Shown: one piece after another, positions 1-8,019 of the stretch | How positions within the stretch are numbered: the stretch's first letter is position 1 | Layout of the letters: each line of letters starts with the position of its first letter | Source: JAEMQF01 sp963850525 | GTDB lineage: Bacteria > Pseudomonadota > Gammaproteobacteria > Burkholderiales > Burkholderiaceae_C | Reading direction: 5' to 3' | DNA length: 64,000 bases | Assembly (NCBI GenBank): GCA_963850525.1 | Contig: CAWKLQ010000003.1 | Span: 36,343-100,342, forward strand | Translations under genes and position numbers: made by a program | The notes under the pieces: model-generated | Told to the model about the DNA's origin: nothing | The model's database searches: none | The model's input: the letters and a program-made list of their open reading frames with translations, nothing else

Positions 1-43
1 CGCGGGTCCGGTTGACTTGTGTGTCATGCCAACACTGCGCTGG

Positions 44-433
44 CTAAAACCAATAGTCGGCGACACAGCGGCCATCGCGCGGCAGGTCGTCAAATGTGTT
101 CAGCCCGTCAAAGTGATCGATCGGAATCTGCGCCACGGCGGCGGGCTCGGCAAGGCGCAGGTTCACGGCGATTCGCACCCTGCCTTGCTCGTCCTTCTGC
201 AGTCCGCGCCAAAAAGCCACGCAGCCGCACGCCGGGCAGAAGTGAAATTCGAGCGCCTTGCCGCGCACATACGCCTGCGTCTTGCCCGAGACCTTGATGC
301 CTTCGTTGTCGTAGTCGTAGGCCCAGAGCACGCCGTAACGTCGGCACGCGGTGCAATTGCAGGCGGTTGCACCGTCGGGCTGCCCGTCAAATTGCCATCG
401 CACTGCACCACAAAGACAGGATCCTTGAATCAT
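44..433 (-). CDS. GFA/CENP-V family zinc-binding protein
   Basis: Small cytoplasmic protein of 129 residues in the GFA (glutathione-dependent formaldehyde-activating enzyme-like) family. The zinc-binding cysteines are visible: C6 and C8 in the N-terminal CLCG motif, C25/C27/C30 in CNCTAC, and C66/C69/C71 in CPACGC. This is the usual pattern for a two-zinc beta-tent fold, and the length is typical. Most members have no proven substrate; glutathione-adduct handling is known only for a few, so the exact reaction is open. The ATG at 433 places the first CxCG motif five residues in, as is normal. It is divergent from the MATE gene that starts at 613. Confidence 0.88.
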   Translation of the reverse strand: MIQGSCLCGAVRWQFDGQPDGATACNCTACRRYGVLWAYDYDNEGIKVSGKTQAYVRGKALEFHFCPACGCVAFWRGLQKDEQGRVRIAVNLRLAEPAAVAQIPIDHFDGLNTFDDLPRDGRCVADYWF

Positions 434-612
434 TCAGTCTCTCCTCTTCGTCGCGCGTCCATCATAAAACCTGATCGGCAACGCGAGGCGCGCGGCGCGC
501 CCGGCGACCCGCTCGTGCATGACTCCGTGCTGCCGCCTACCTCATCTTGGTGCCACACTCGACGCCACACTGGCTGCCACAGCGCAGGCCACCCGACCCC
601 GGATGCCCCCTC

Positions 613-2004
613 ATGACCCGCGCCACTGCCCCGAACCTCGCCGCGCCCGCCGCACCGGCGGCGCATGCGCCGGACCCGTTGCTTCACGCACCGCTGCTGC
701 CCACCCTGCTGCGTTTCGCGCTGCCCAACATGCTGGCAATGCTCGCCACCGCGCTCGCGGCGATTGCCGAAACCACTTACGTCGGCAGCTTCGGCGTCGG
801 ATCGCTCGCCGGCATGGCGCTGGTTTTTCCGTTCGTCATGTTCCAGGCCATGCTGTCGGCCGGTGCGATGGGCGGGGGCGTGTCGTCCGCCGTCAGCCGC
901 GCCTTCGGCGCGGGCGACCCGGCGCGCGCGAACGCGCTCGCGGTGCACGCGGTGTGGATCGGCGTGTCGGCCGGCGTCATCTACATGGTCGTGATGCTCG
1001 TGTTCGGGCCGGCGCTGTTCGCTGCGCTGGGCGGCCAGGGCGAGGCTTTGCAACAGGCGGTTGCGTATTCGAACGTCGCCTTTTTCGGCTCGGTGTTCGT
1101 CTGGCTCGTGAACACGCTCTCGTCGGTGATTCGCGGCTCGGGCAACATGAAAGTGCCCTCGGCCACGCTGTTCATCGTCGCCGCAGGCCAGGTGCTGATC
1201 GGCGGCGCGCTCGGCCTGGGCTGGGGGCCGTTGCCGCGCCTGGGAATGGCCGGCGTGGCGGCGGGCACGCTCGCCGCGTTTGCGCTCGGCGCAGGCTTTC
1301 TGTTGTTCCACCTCGTGACGGGCCGCGCCCGCGTGCAGCTGCGGCTGCGGACCACGCCACTGCAGTGGGCGCTTGCGCGCGACATCCTCAAGGTCGGCGC
1401 GCTGGCGTGCATCTCGCCGCTGCAAACGGTGTTGACGATTCTCATCGTGACGCGCCTCGTCGCGCACTTCGGGACCGATGCACTCGCGGGTTATGGCATC
1501 GGCACGCGGCTCGAGTTTCTGCTCGTGCCGATTGCGTTTGCGATCGGCGTCGCGTCGGTGCCGCTGGTGGGCATGGCGATCGGCGCCGGCGACGTGGCGC
1601 GCGCGCGCCGCGCGGCGTGGACCGCCGCCGCGCTGGCGACCGCTTTGCTCGGCGCACTCGGGCTGATCGTGACCGTTGCACCCGACCTGTGGACGACGCA
1701 ATTCACCCAAGACCCCGCCGTGCTCGCTGCGGCCGCGCTCTACTTCCGCTGGGCCGGGCCGTGTTACGGCCTGTTTGGCCTCGGCCTGTGCCTGTACTTC
1801 TCGTCGATGGGCGCCGGCAAGGTGGGCGGCCCGGTGCTCGCGGGCACCTTGCGCCTCGTGCTGGTGGCCGCGGGCGGCTGGGCGCTGGCTCTCGCGCAGA
1901 CGCCACCGTGGACGATCTTCGCGCTCGTCGCGCTGGCGATGGCCGCCTATGGACTGGCAACGGTCGTGGCAGTTCGGCTGACTTCATGGGGCACGCCGCA
2001 CTGA
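613..2004 (+). CDS. MATE family efflux transporter
   Basis: Inner-membrane multidrug/toxin exporter of 463 residues, driven by Na+ or H+ in this family. The sequence is hydrophobic throughout. It has the two-lobe pattern of MATE proteins, with an N-terminal segment LPTLLRFALPNMLAM and a second-lobe repeat beginning around ILKVGALACISPLQTVL. The ATG at 613 is chosen over the in-frame ATG at 547 because the extra 22 residues are proline- and arginine-rich and precede the conserved start of the first lobe. Substrate cannot be told from sequence. The next gene is a WYL regulator on the same strand, which may control it or itself. Confidence 0.9.
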   Translation: MTRATAPNLAAPAAPAAHAPDPLLHAPLLPTLLRFALPNMLAMLATALAAIAETTYVGSFGVGSLAGMALVFPFVMFQAMLSAGAMGGGVSSAVSRAFGAGDPARANALAVHAVWIGVSAGVIYMVVMLVFGPALFAALGGQGEALQQAVAYSNVAFFGSVFVWLVNTLSSVIRGSGNMKVPSATLFIVAAGQVLIGGALGLGWGPLPRLGMAGVAAGTLAAFALGAGFLLFHLVTGRARVQLRLRTTPLQWALARDILKVGALACISPLQTVLTILIVTRLVAHFGTDALAGYGIGTRLEFLLVPIAFAIGVASVPLVGMAIGAGDVARARRAAWTAAALATALLGALGLIVTVAPDLWTTQFTQDPAVLAAAALYFRWAGPCYGLFGLGLCLYFSSMGAGKVGGPVLAGTLRLVLVAAGGWALALAQTPPWTIFALVALAMAAYGLATVVAVRLTSWGTPH

Positions 2005-2020
2005 ACGCCGCACTGAACCC

Positions 2021-2076
2021 TTGACACGCCCGCCGACTTGCAACCCAATCGGCGCTTGGCTGACACGCCATGTCAG
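2021..2076 (+). promoter_or_regulatory. Putative promoter and palindromic operator of the WYL regulator gene
   Basis: A consensus -35 box TTGACA lies at 2021-2026, with no strong -10 at the usual distance. An inverted repeat CTGACA-n5-TGTCAG spans 2060-2076, about 22 bases before the GTG start of the WYL gene. It could be an autoregulatory operator. This is inference from position and symmetry only. Confidence 0.35.
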
Positions 2077-2097
2077 TCATGCAAACCCCGTCAACCC

Positions 2098-3057
2098 GTG
2101 CAATCGAGCCGACTGTTATCGATCCTGTTGCGGCTGCAGACGCAGGGACGAGTCTCGGCCCAAGTCCTCGCGCAATCGTTCGAAGTGTCGGTACGGACCA
2201 TCTACCGCGACATCGATGCGCTGAGCGCCGCCGGCGTGCCCGTGCTGGCCGAGAAGGGACGCCACGGCGGTTTCGAGCTGCGCGCAGGCTACCGAACCCA
2301 GCTCACCGGGCTGGACCGGCCCGAAGCGCAAAGCCTGTTTTTTGCCGGCGCGCCTTTCGCGGCGCAACAGCTCGGTCTCGGCCCGGCCCTCGAAACCACG
2401 CGCCTGAAATTGTTGGCGGCCCTGCCCGAGCCCGACCGGCGTGACGCAGAGCGCGTCGCATCGCGCTTCCACCTCGACCACGTGGCGTGGTTCCAGGGCC
2501 CGGACGAACAGCGCCTGCTGCCCGAACTCGCCGCGGCAGTGTGGGCGCGGCGCATGCTGCAGATGCGCTACGACAGCTGGACGGGTGTGGTCCAGCGGCG
2601 CGTCGCGCCGCTCGGTCTGGTGCTCAAGGGCGGGCTGTGGTACCTGATTGCTGCGGCTGACGGCCAGCAGCGCACTTACCGCGTCGCCTCGGTGCAGACT
2701 TTGACGGTGGAAGAGACTGCCGCGCCCGTGCCACCGCGCTTCGACCTGAAACGCTACTGGGACGAGTTCACGCGCGACTACGAAGCGCGCATGCAGGCGG
2801 GCCGGGCCAGGGTGCGCGCCCGCCCCGCCGCCCTGAGGGCGCTGGCGCGCATGAGCCACGCGATGGCGCAGGCCGTCGCCGCGGCGACGCCGCCGGACAA
2901 AACGGGTTGGCTGGAGCTCGACATTCCCATCGAATCGATCGACGTGGCGGTGGGCGAGTTGCTGCGTTTGGGGCCCGCCGTGCAGGCGCTCGGGCCGGCC
3001 GAGTTGCGGCGCGCGTTGCGCAAGGCCGTCAAGGCTTTGGGCGCGGTCTATGCATGA
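2098..3057 (+). CDS. YafY-type HTH / WYL-domain transcriptional regulator
   Basis: DNA-binding regulator of 319 residues. The N-terminal winged HTH (about residues 1-60) carries the family hallmark SVRTIYRDIDALSAAGVPV. A central WYL domain (about 150-215) includes RRVAPLGLVLKGGLWYLIAA, and a C-terminal WCX-like region follows. WYL domains in this family sense small ligands or single-stranded nucleic acid. The GTG at 2098 is preferred to the ATG at 2038 because family members begin a few residues before the SSRLLSILLRLQ helix. No clear ribosome binding site helps the choice. A palindrome upstream suggests autoregulation; the target genes are unknown. Confidence 0.88.
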   Translation: MQSSRLLSILLRLQTQGRVSAQVLAQSFEVSVRTIYRDIDALSAAGVPVLAEKGRHGGFELRAGYRTQLTGLDRPEAQSLFFAGAPFAAQQLGLGPALETTRLKLLAALPEPDRRDAERVASRFHLDHVAWFQGPDEQRLLPELAAAVWARRMLQMRYDSWTGVVQRRVAPLGLVLKGGLWYLIAAADGQQRTYRVASVQTLTVEETAAPVPPRFDLKRYWDEFTRDYEARMQAGRARVRARPAALRALARMSHAMAQAVAAATPPDKTGWLELDIPIESIDVAVGELLRLGPAVQALGPAELRRALRKAVKALGAVYA

Positions 3058-3187
3058 CAGTGGTGAGCTCTGGATCGCGCATTGGCGCGCGCGCGGACCG
3101 GAATGCTGACATCCCGTGTCAACCTTGGTGTTGCACAGTCCTGCGGCACGCGCGCGGTGCGCGACGCCCATCTCAAAGGACACCAGC

Positions 3188-3754
3188 ATGAGCGACGAAC
3201 CCTCCGATATTCAACGGCGCACGGTGCTGCAGGCAGCGGCAGGCCTGGCCGCGGCCGGCCAGACAGCGCTGCACAGCGCTCCCGCCGCTGCAGCATCAGC
3301 ACCGCCCACCGGCAAGCCCGGCGACTTCGATTTCCTGAGCGGCGAGTGGAAGATCAAGAACAAGCGCTGGAACAACGGCGCCTGGGAGACCTTCGACGGC
3401 GAAGCCACAGTGCACGGCCTGCTGGCCGGCGTGGTGAGCGTGGAGGAGCTGCGCATTCCAACGCGCCAGTTCAGCGGCATGGGTTTGCGCTTGCTCGACC
3501 AGGAGCGCAAGCTGTGGGCTGACTTCTGGGTGAATCGAAAGAGCGGCGTGCTGACCCCGCCGCCGTCATGGGGCAGCTTTGTGAACGGCGTGGGCACCTG
3601 GGACAGCGACGAACTCGACGGCGACAAACCCGTCATCTCGCGCGGCGTCTGGGACCAGATCACTGCCACGTCTTGCCGCTGGTTCCAGGCATCGTCGGGC
3701 GACGGCGGCAAGACCTGGAAAGAGAACTGGGTGATGCATTGGGTGCGCGCCTGA
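3188..3754 (+). CDS. Exported DUF1579-like hypothetical protein
   Basis: Protein of 188 residues. The N-terminus has a twin-arginine-like signal (QRRTVLQAAAGLAAAG) and an alanine-rich cleavage region, so export by Tat is likely. The mature part begins with GDFDFLSGEWKIKNKRW, which resembles the start of small beta-barrel DUF1579-like proteins, and is rich in Trp. The ATG at 3188 has an AAAGGA ribosome binding site at the proper distance, so the upstream in-frame ATG at 3116 is rejected. No catalytic motif is recognised and the function is unknown. Confidence 0.75.
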   Translation: MSDEPSDIQRRTVLQAAAGLAAAGQTALHSAPAAAASAPPTGKPGDFDFLSGEWKIKNKRWNNGAWETFDGEATVHGLLAGVVSVEELRIPTRQFSGMGLRLLDQERKLWADFWVNRKSGVLTPPPSWGSFVNGVGTWDSDELDGDKPVISRGVWDQITATSCRWFQASSGDGGKTWKENWVMHWVRA

Positions 3755-3791
3755 ACGTGACGCCGGCAGCGCGCCCAGGCTCACGAGCCGG

Positions 3792-4694
3792 TCAACGCTG
3801 GCCCGCGGCGCGCGCCGGCACGCCTTGCAGATACATATGCACTGCGGCGAGGTCAACATCGGACAGTTGCGCGAGCGACTCGAAGGGCATGACGGCGATC
3901 ACGCTGCCATCGGGGCGTTTGCCCGTCTTCATCATCTTTGCGAACACGCTGGCGTCGGCGTAGCGGCCCATCACCGTGCCGGCGCCGGGCGTCAGATTGG
4001 CTGCATCCGGCCACGACGGCGGCGTGCCGGGGATCTTGCCGCCCGACAGGCCAGCGCCGTGGCAGCCGATACACGCGTTGGCGACGTACTTGCCGTGCTC
4101 GCGCGTCACGCCTTCGGCCACGGGTAACGAAGGCGCGAGGCGGTGATCGATTTTTTCGGCAGCGTCGGTGATCGCGCCCAGGCCGTACAGCACGCGCACC
4201 GGAAGCGGCAACTGAATCACGGCGGGCTTGCCCTGCACGGCGGGCATCTGGCGCAGATAGGCGACGAGCGCGGCCAGGTCGGCGTCAGTGAAGCGGTTGT
4301 AGTCTTCGCTGGGCATGATGAACGCCGGCCGGCCATCGCGCTTCACGCCGTGGCGAATGATGCGGTCCCAATCCGCGCCCTGGTAGTTCGCTGTGACGCT
4401 GCCCGGGCCGGGGCTGATGGCTGGGCCGGCGACTTTCATCGACCCATCGTCGATGAAAACCCGGCCGCTGCCGTCGGCGCCATGACAGTCGGCGCAGCCG
4501 CGCGACGCGTAGAGGTAACGCCCGCGCTCCAGGCTCGCGGCGTCGTCGCGATAGGCCACCGCGGCCACGGTCACAGCAACCTGCCGTTGCGGCTTGCGCT
4601 CGGCGAGCTGCACGCCCACTGCGGCCACCGCCGCAGCCAGCGCGGCGGCCCCCAGCAGGGCAAAGCCAAACCATTTCAACAGGCGTCTCAGCAT
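3792..4694 (-). CDS. Membrane-anchored dihaem cytochrome c
   Basis: Protein of 300 residues. An N-terminal membrane segment (about residues 8-30) anchors or exports it. Two class I haem c domains follow, with CADCH at 67-71 and CIGCH at 208-212. Candidate distal Met ligands are in FIMPSE (M127) and in AVMPFE near the C-terminus. It probably carries electrons in the periplasm, like the cytochrome subunits that accept electrons from dehydrogenases, but no dehydrogenase is adjacent. It stands alone on the reverse strand, divergent from the lipoprotein gene at 4881. Confidence 0.88.
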   Translation of the reverse strand: MLRRLLKWFGFALLGAAALAAAVAAVGVQLAERKPQRQVAVTVAAVAYRDDAASLERGRYLYASRGCADCHGADGSGRVFIDDGSMKVAGPAISPGPGSVTANYQGADWDRIIRHGVKRDGRPAFIMPSEDYNRFTDADLAALVAYLRQMPAVQGKPAVIQLPLPVRVLYGLGAITDAAEKIDHRLAPSLPVAEGVTREHGKYVANACIGCHGAGLSGGKIPGTPPSWPDAANLTPGAGTVMGRYADASVFAKMMKTGKRPDGSVIAVMPFESLAQLSDVDLAAVHMYLQGVPARAAGQR

Positions 4695-4782
4695 GCTTCT
4701 TTGCTCCCGGATCGGACTGCGTTGAATCCGCGAAAGTGGATGCGCCGCACGGCGCGCCTCAATGGCCCTCGGTCAAACGCTC

Positions 4783-4840
4783 ATTGACACATCAAAGTGA
4801 ATCCAAAACACTCGGCGAACCGTCCGACATGACGCGTCAT
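4783..4840 (+). promoter_or_regulatory. Candidate promoter and 12-bp palindrome upstream of the MBL-fold lipoprotein
   Basis: TTGACA at 4783-4788 is followed 17 bases later by AACACT, a moderate -10 match. Just downstream, ATGACGCGTCAT at 4829-4840 is a perfect 12-bp palindrome, about 40 bases before the start codon at 4881. Its position suits a repressor site. No regulator is adjacent, so the binding protein is unknown. Confidence 0.4.
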
Positions 4841-4880
4841 TGTCTCGAACCTGTCTCATTCAACAACCAGGAAAGTACCC

Positions 4881-5744
4881 ATGCGCAAGCCCATCCAATC
4901 TGTTCTGGGAATCGTCGCCGCGTTGGCCGTGCTCGCCGGCTGCGCCGCGCCGCCGGCGCCCGCGCCGGACGCAGGCAAGGAAGGCAAGATCGAGGTGCTC
5001 TGGCTCGGCAACGCGGCGATGCGAATCACGACGGTCGCCGGCAAGGTGATCCTGATCGACCCCTTCCTCACCAACAACCCGAAGACGCCGGCGCAATACA
5101 AGAACCTCGATGCGCTGGGCAAGATCGACCTGATCCTCGTCACCCACGGCCATGGCGATCACATTGGCGTGGCCGGCCAGGGCTTTGATTCGGTGACGCT
5201 GTCGAAGAAGCACAACGCGCCGCTCTACGCACCCGCCGGGCTGAACCAGGTGTTGATCACGCTGGGCCTCCTGTCGCCCGAACTCTCGCAGCGCTTCGGC
5301 AAGGGCGGAACGATCACGCCGTTCCCCGGTGTCAAGATCACGGCGACGCACGCCGAGCACAGCTCCGAACTGGTGTTCGCCAACCCCATCACGAGCAAGG
5401 CCGAGAGCCACATCGGCGGCGAGCCGGTGGGCTTCATCGTCGAGCTGGAAAACGGCTTCAAGATCTATCACATGGGCGACACCGGCGTGTTCGGCGACAT
5501 GAAGCTGATCGGCGAGTACTACAAACCCGACCTCATCATGGTGCCGATCGGCGGCCACTACGTGATGGACCCGAAAGACGCCGCGTACGCGACGAACCAC
5601 CTCATCAGGCCGCGCTTCGCCCTGCCGATGCACTACGCGACGAATCCCTTCCTCAAAGGCACGCCGCAGGAGTACGCGGCGGCGCTGGGGAATACGGCGA
5701 CGAAGGTGTTCCCGATCAACCCGGGAGATGCGCTCAGGTTCTGA
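4881..5744 (+). CDS. Metallo-beta-lactamase-fold hydrolase, lipoprotein (UPF0173-like)
   Basis: Protein of 287 residues with a lipoprotein signal ending in LAGC at C21, so it is probably anchored in an envelope membrane. The metal-binding motif THGHGDHIG (H89, H91, D93, H94) is intact. Later metal ligands are plausible in THAEHS, HMGDTG and LPMHYATN. The order and spacing match the UPF0173/YtkL-like metal-dependent hydrolases, whose natural substrate is mostly unknown. The ATG at 4881 has a GGAAAG ribosome binding site. The palindromic promoter region upstream is described separately. A periplasmic location is unusual for the UPF0173 group, which is mostly cytoplasmic. Confidence 0.87.
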   Translation: MRKPIQSVLGIVAALAVLAGCAAPPAPAPDAGKEGKIEVLWLGNAAMRITTVAGKVILIDPFLTNNPKTPAQYKNLDALGKIDLILVTHGHGDHIGVAGQGFDSVTLSKKHNAPLYAPAGLNQVLITLGLLSPELSQRFGKGGTITPFPGVKITATHAEHSSELVFANPITSKAESHIGGEPVGFIVELENGFKIYHMGDTGVFGDMKLIGEYYKPDLIMVPIGGHYVMDPKDAAYATNHLIRPRFALPMHYATNPFLKGTPQEYAAALGNTATKVFPINPGDALRF

Positions 5745-5761
5745 ACGCTCGGCTGGCGCAC

Positions 5762-5957
5762 TGCGGCACTCTGGCAAGCAACCCCAAGCACCTGGCCAAA
5801 TACGGTAAGTGATGATGACCACGCTGATCCTGGACACGGGGCCATGGGTCGCATTGCACTGCAGCGGAGGACAGCTAACGTGCTGACGCTCGACAGCGAC
5901 TTTCACGTCTACCGCCGCTACGGGCGAAAGACGATTCCGCTGCTTCGGCCGGACTGA
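5762..5957 (+). pseudogene. Remnant of a VapBC-type antitoxin/PIN toxin pair
   Basis: An antitoxin-like 3' end (reading LASNPKHLAKYGK then TGA at 5810-5812) overlaps an ATG at 5812, as in coupled toxin-antitoxin pairs. The ATG opens a PIN-domain start (MMTTLILDTGPWVAL). After about 20 codons the frame is lost. The typical PIN C-terminus LTLDSDFHVYRRYGRKTIP then appears in another frame from 5883 to the stop at 5957. About 80-90 residues of the middle are missing, so this looks like an internal deletion of a VapC-like toxin. Family assignment rests on the two ends only. Confidence 0.55.
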
Positions 5958-6034
5958 CCACGGGTTCCGAATCCGCTGCCAGGAGCCTGGGCGCGCGCTG
6001 ATTGCGAGCGCAATGCGACTGCACCCGAGATCGC

Positions 6035-6949
6035 TCAAGCCGACGCCGGCTTGCCACCCGGGCCCCAAATCGATTCCGGCGCAGCGCGCGGATCGCGTGC
6101 GCCCCAGCGGCCTTGCCCCACCTGGTGCAGAAAGTCGTCGAGCAGGTGATTGAACGCCACCGGCTCCTCCAGGTTCACCGCATGGCCGGTCTTGGGGACG
6201 ATCGCCAGGCCCGCCTTCGGGATGACGCGCTTCATCAGCAGCGAAGGCTCCAGACACGCTTCGTCTTCGTCGCCGCTCACCACGAGCACCGGAACTTCGA
6301 TCGCCGCCATTTGCGGCGTCAAATCGTAGAGGCTCGGGCGGCGCCCCTGGTAGCCCTGCATCGTGTTCGCCGAACCTTGCGCGCTGTGTTCGCCAAGTTG
6401 CGCCACCGACTCGGCGAAGCCGCGCGCGTCCTTGTTCTGGAACAGCACGCGCGCCGGGCCGTGGCCGTAGGTCGCGGCGAGGTGCGCCATGCCGTGATTG
6501 CGGATGGTCTTCGCGAGCTCGACCGATTCGCGCTTGAAGCGTTCGTGCACCGCAGGGTGGGCGCCGGTGCCGCAGCCGACGAGCGTCAGCGACAGCGCAC
6601 GCGCCGTTGCCGCTGATGTGCAATACGCCATGCCGAAGTGCAGTGCGGCAAACGCGCCCATCGAGCAGCCGACGAGGTGCGCGCGTTCGATGTGCAGCGC
6701 GTCGAGAACCGCGCGGATGTCGTCGCGAACGCGCTCCTGCGAATAGCGGTCAGGATGGTCGGGCACGTCGGAGGGCGGGTAGCCGCGCGCGCTGTACGCG
6801 ATGCAGCGGTAGCGCCGCGCGAAGTGGCGCATCTGCGGCTCCCAGCTGCGGTGGTCGCCGGCAAATTCATGGACGAAGACGATGGGCGTGCCGCTCCCGG
6901 ACTCCTCGAAGTACAGGTTGACGGCGTCGTCGGTGCGGATCGTGGGCAT
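6035..6949 (-). CDS. Alpha/beta-fold hydrolase
   Basis: Protein of 304 residues, cytoplasmic. The nucleophile elbow is GCSMGA with Ser96. An oxyanion-side motif is VFVHEFAGDHRSW, the acid is probably in VSGDEDEACLEP, and the catalytic His is in KTGHAVNLEEP. The order matches esterases, lactonases and C-C hydrolases of the family. The substrate is not clear. The ATG at 6949 begins MPTIRTDD, a usual start for this group; the longer frame up to 7039 is rejected because it runs into the next gene. The gene follows the Rieske-like gene with a 22-base gap, so the two are probably co-transcribed. Confidence 0.87.
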   Translation of the reverse strand: MPTIRTDDAVNLYFEESGSGTPIVFVHEFAGDHRSWEPQMRHFARRYRCIAYSARGYPPSDVPDHPDRYSQERVRDDIRAVLDALHIERAHLVGCSMGAFAALHFGMAYCTSAATARALSLTLVGCGTGAHPAVHERFKRESVELAKTIRNHGMAHLAATYGHGPARVLFQNKDARGFAESVAQLGEHSAQGSANTMQGYQGRRPSLYDLTPQMAAIEVPVLVVSGDEDEACLEPSLLMKRVIPKAGLAIVPKTGHAVNLEEPVAFNHLLDDFLHQVGQGRWGARDPRAAPESIWGPGGKPASA

Positions 6950-6971
6950 GGGTTCTTTCGAGAAAAAGGAT

Positions 6972-7724
6972 TCAAGCCTTGCAGGATTGCATCTGCCGGC
7001 TGTAGCTCGACGCCGCCTGCACCACAGCGGTGGGCGCACTCGGGTTCTTCGCCTTGGCGCCGCGCTCCAGCAGCAGGCGCGCTTCGTACTTCTCGAAGAA
7101 CGCCTGGAACATTTCTGCGCCGAGCGTGCCCACGGCGTGCAACTCGTCGCTCGCCGGGTTCCAATGCAACACGATCATTGCGAGCGGCTGCGGCGCCGGC
7201 CCGCTGATCACCTTGCCGCCTTGGGTGGGGTCGTAGCGCGAGTTGTCGCCGCAACAGTGCACCACGTGCGCGGGTTCGTCGGCCTGGCCTTTGCGAATGT
7301 TGATGAAGCTGATTTCCCGCGTCGGGTACATCAGCTTGTGCGCGCAGATCGCCGAATACGCGACGATGTTGCGCAACGCGCCGCTGCCGCGCAGCGACTG
7401 GTAGCGCTGCTGCAAAGCGCTGCTCAACTCCACCGGCGCGGCCGGGCGCGGCAAGGCCATCAGGAACACCGGCGTCGTCTCGTACGGGTAGTTGAAGACG
7501 TGCGGCTCGCCGGCCGCGAGCATCGCGCTCTTGAAGGGCCGGCCCGTCTTGTCGACGAGCAAGGTGCGGCCGTAGTCGTGCACCGCGAGCGGCGCCTGCG
7601 CCTGCGCGAGCGTGAGCGGCGCGCTCAGACACGCTGCGCTCAAGCACGCGACGCGCTGCAAGACGCCCCGCCGATCGGGTAACGCGGGCAAGTCTGCATT
7701 GGCCTGCCAGGGAGATGGATTCAT
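6972..7724 (-). CDS. Exported Rieske-like protein with altered cluster motif
   Basis: Protein of 250 residues with a Tat-like leader (DRRGVLQRVACLSAACLSA). The core resembles a Rieske [2Fe-2S] domain: C127-A-H129 is the first ligand pair and C157-C-G-D160 is followed by NSRYDP, as in the usual CPCH-GS-R-[FY]-D motif. The second histidine of the canonical C-x-H ... C-x-x-H set is replaced by Asp160 here. His156 and Cys158 lie next to the site. It may bind an altered cluster, no cluster, or another metal. It sits just upstream of an alpha/beta hydrolase. No oxygenase catalytic domain is present. Confidence 0.75.
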   Translation of the reverse strand: MNPSPWQANADLPALPDRRGVLQRVACLSAACLSAPLTLAQAQAPLAVHDYGRTLLVDKTGRPFKSAMLAAGEPHVFNYPYETTPVFLMALPRPAAPVELSSALQQRYQSLRGSGALRNIVAYSAICAHKLMYPTREISFINIRKGQADEPAHVVHCCGDNSRYDPTQGGKVISGPAPQPLAMIVLHWNPASDELHAVGTLGAEMFQAFFEKYEARLLLERGAKAKNPSAPTAVVQAASSYSRQMQSCKA

Positions 7725-7815
7725 TACTACCGCCCCTTGGGTTGCTTCGAACGTGCTGCAAGCTTACACGGCGGCGGCCCTCCATCGCCCGCGGCCGAGG
7801 CGACGCAGCCGGGCG

Positions 7816-7959
7816 GCAAGCGCCGCGCCTACTCCCAATCGTGACCAGCTTCCACTGCTTGCCAACCAAGCGCCATTGCAGCTTCACGCCTTAGGGCGAC
7901 GCCTGATCGGGGATCAGGCCTTGTGCGCCCGTCAGCAGCACCTTCAAGTCGGTCGACAT
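7816..7959 (-). pseudogene. Possible decayed coding remnant
   Basis: A short reverse reading frame (MSTDLKVLLTGAQGLIPDQ..., 22 codons from 7959) ends at TAA 7891-7893. The same frame then continues with GVKLQWRLVGKQWKLVTIG, which looks like the C-terminus of a small beta-rich domain. An in-frame stop inside a plausible protein tail suggests a degraded gene. The family is not recognised, and most of the gene would be missing. The rest of 7725-8019 holds nothing else convincing. Confidence 0.22.
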
Positions 7960-8019
7960 GATCGCACCTTGGCCCGGACGGGTGTGATTGAATCGCCGTG
8001 TCACCCGGAGCCCAGTCCC

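Noticed and set aside
430..1710. Long reverse frame of 426 codons
   Set aside because: Very rich in Arg, His and Gln, no motifs, and fully antisense to the MATE gene; a typical high-GC shadow frame.
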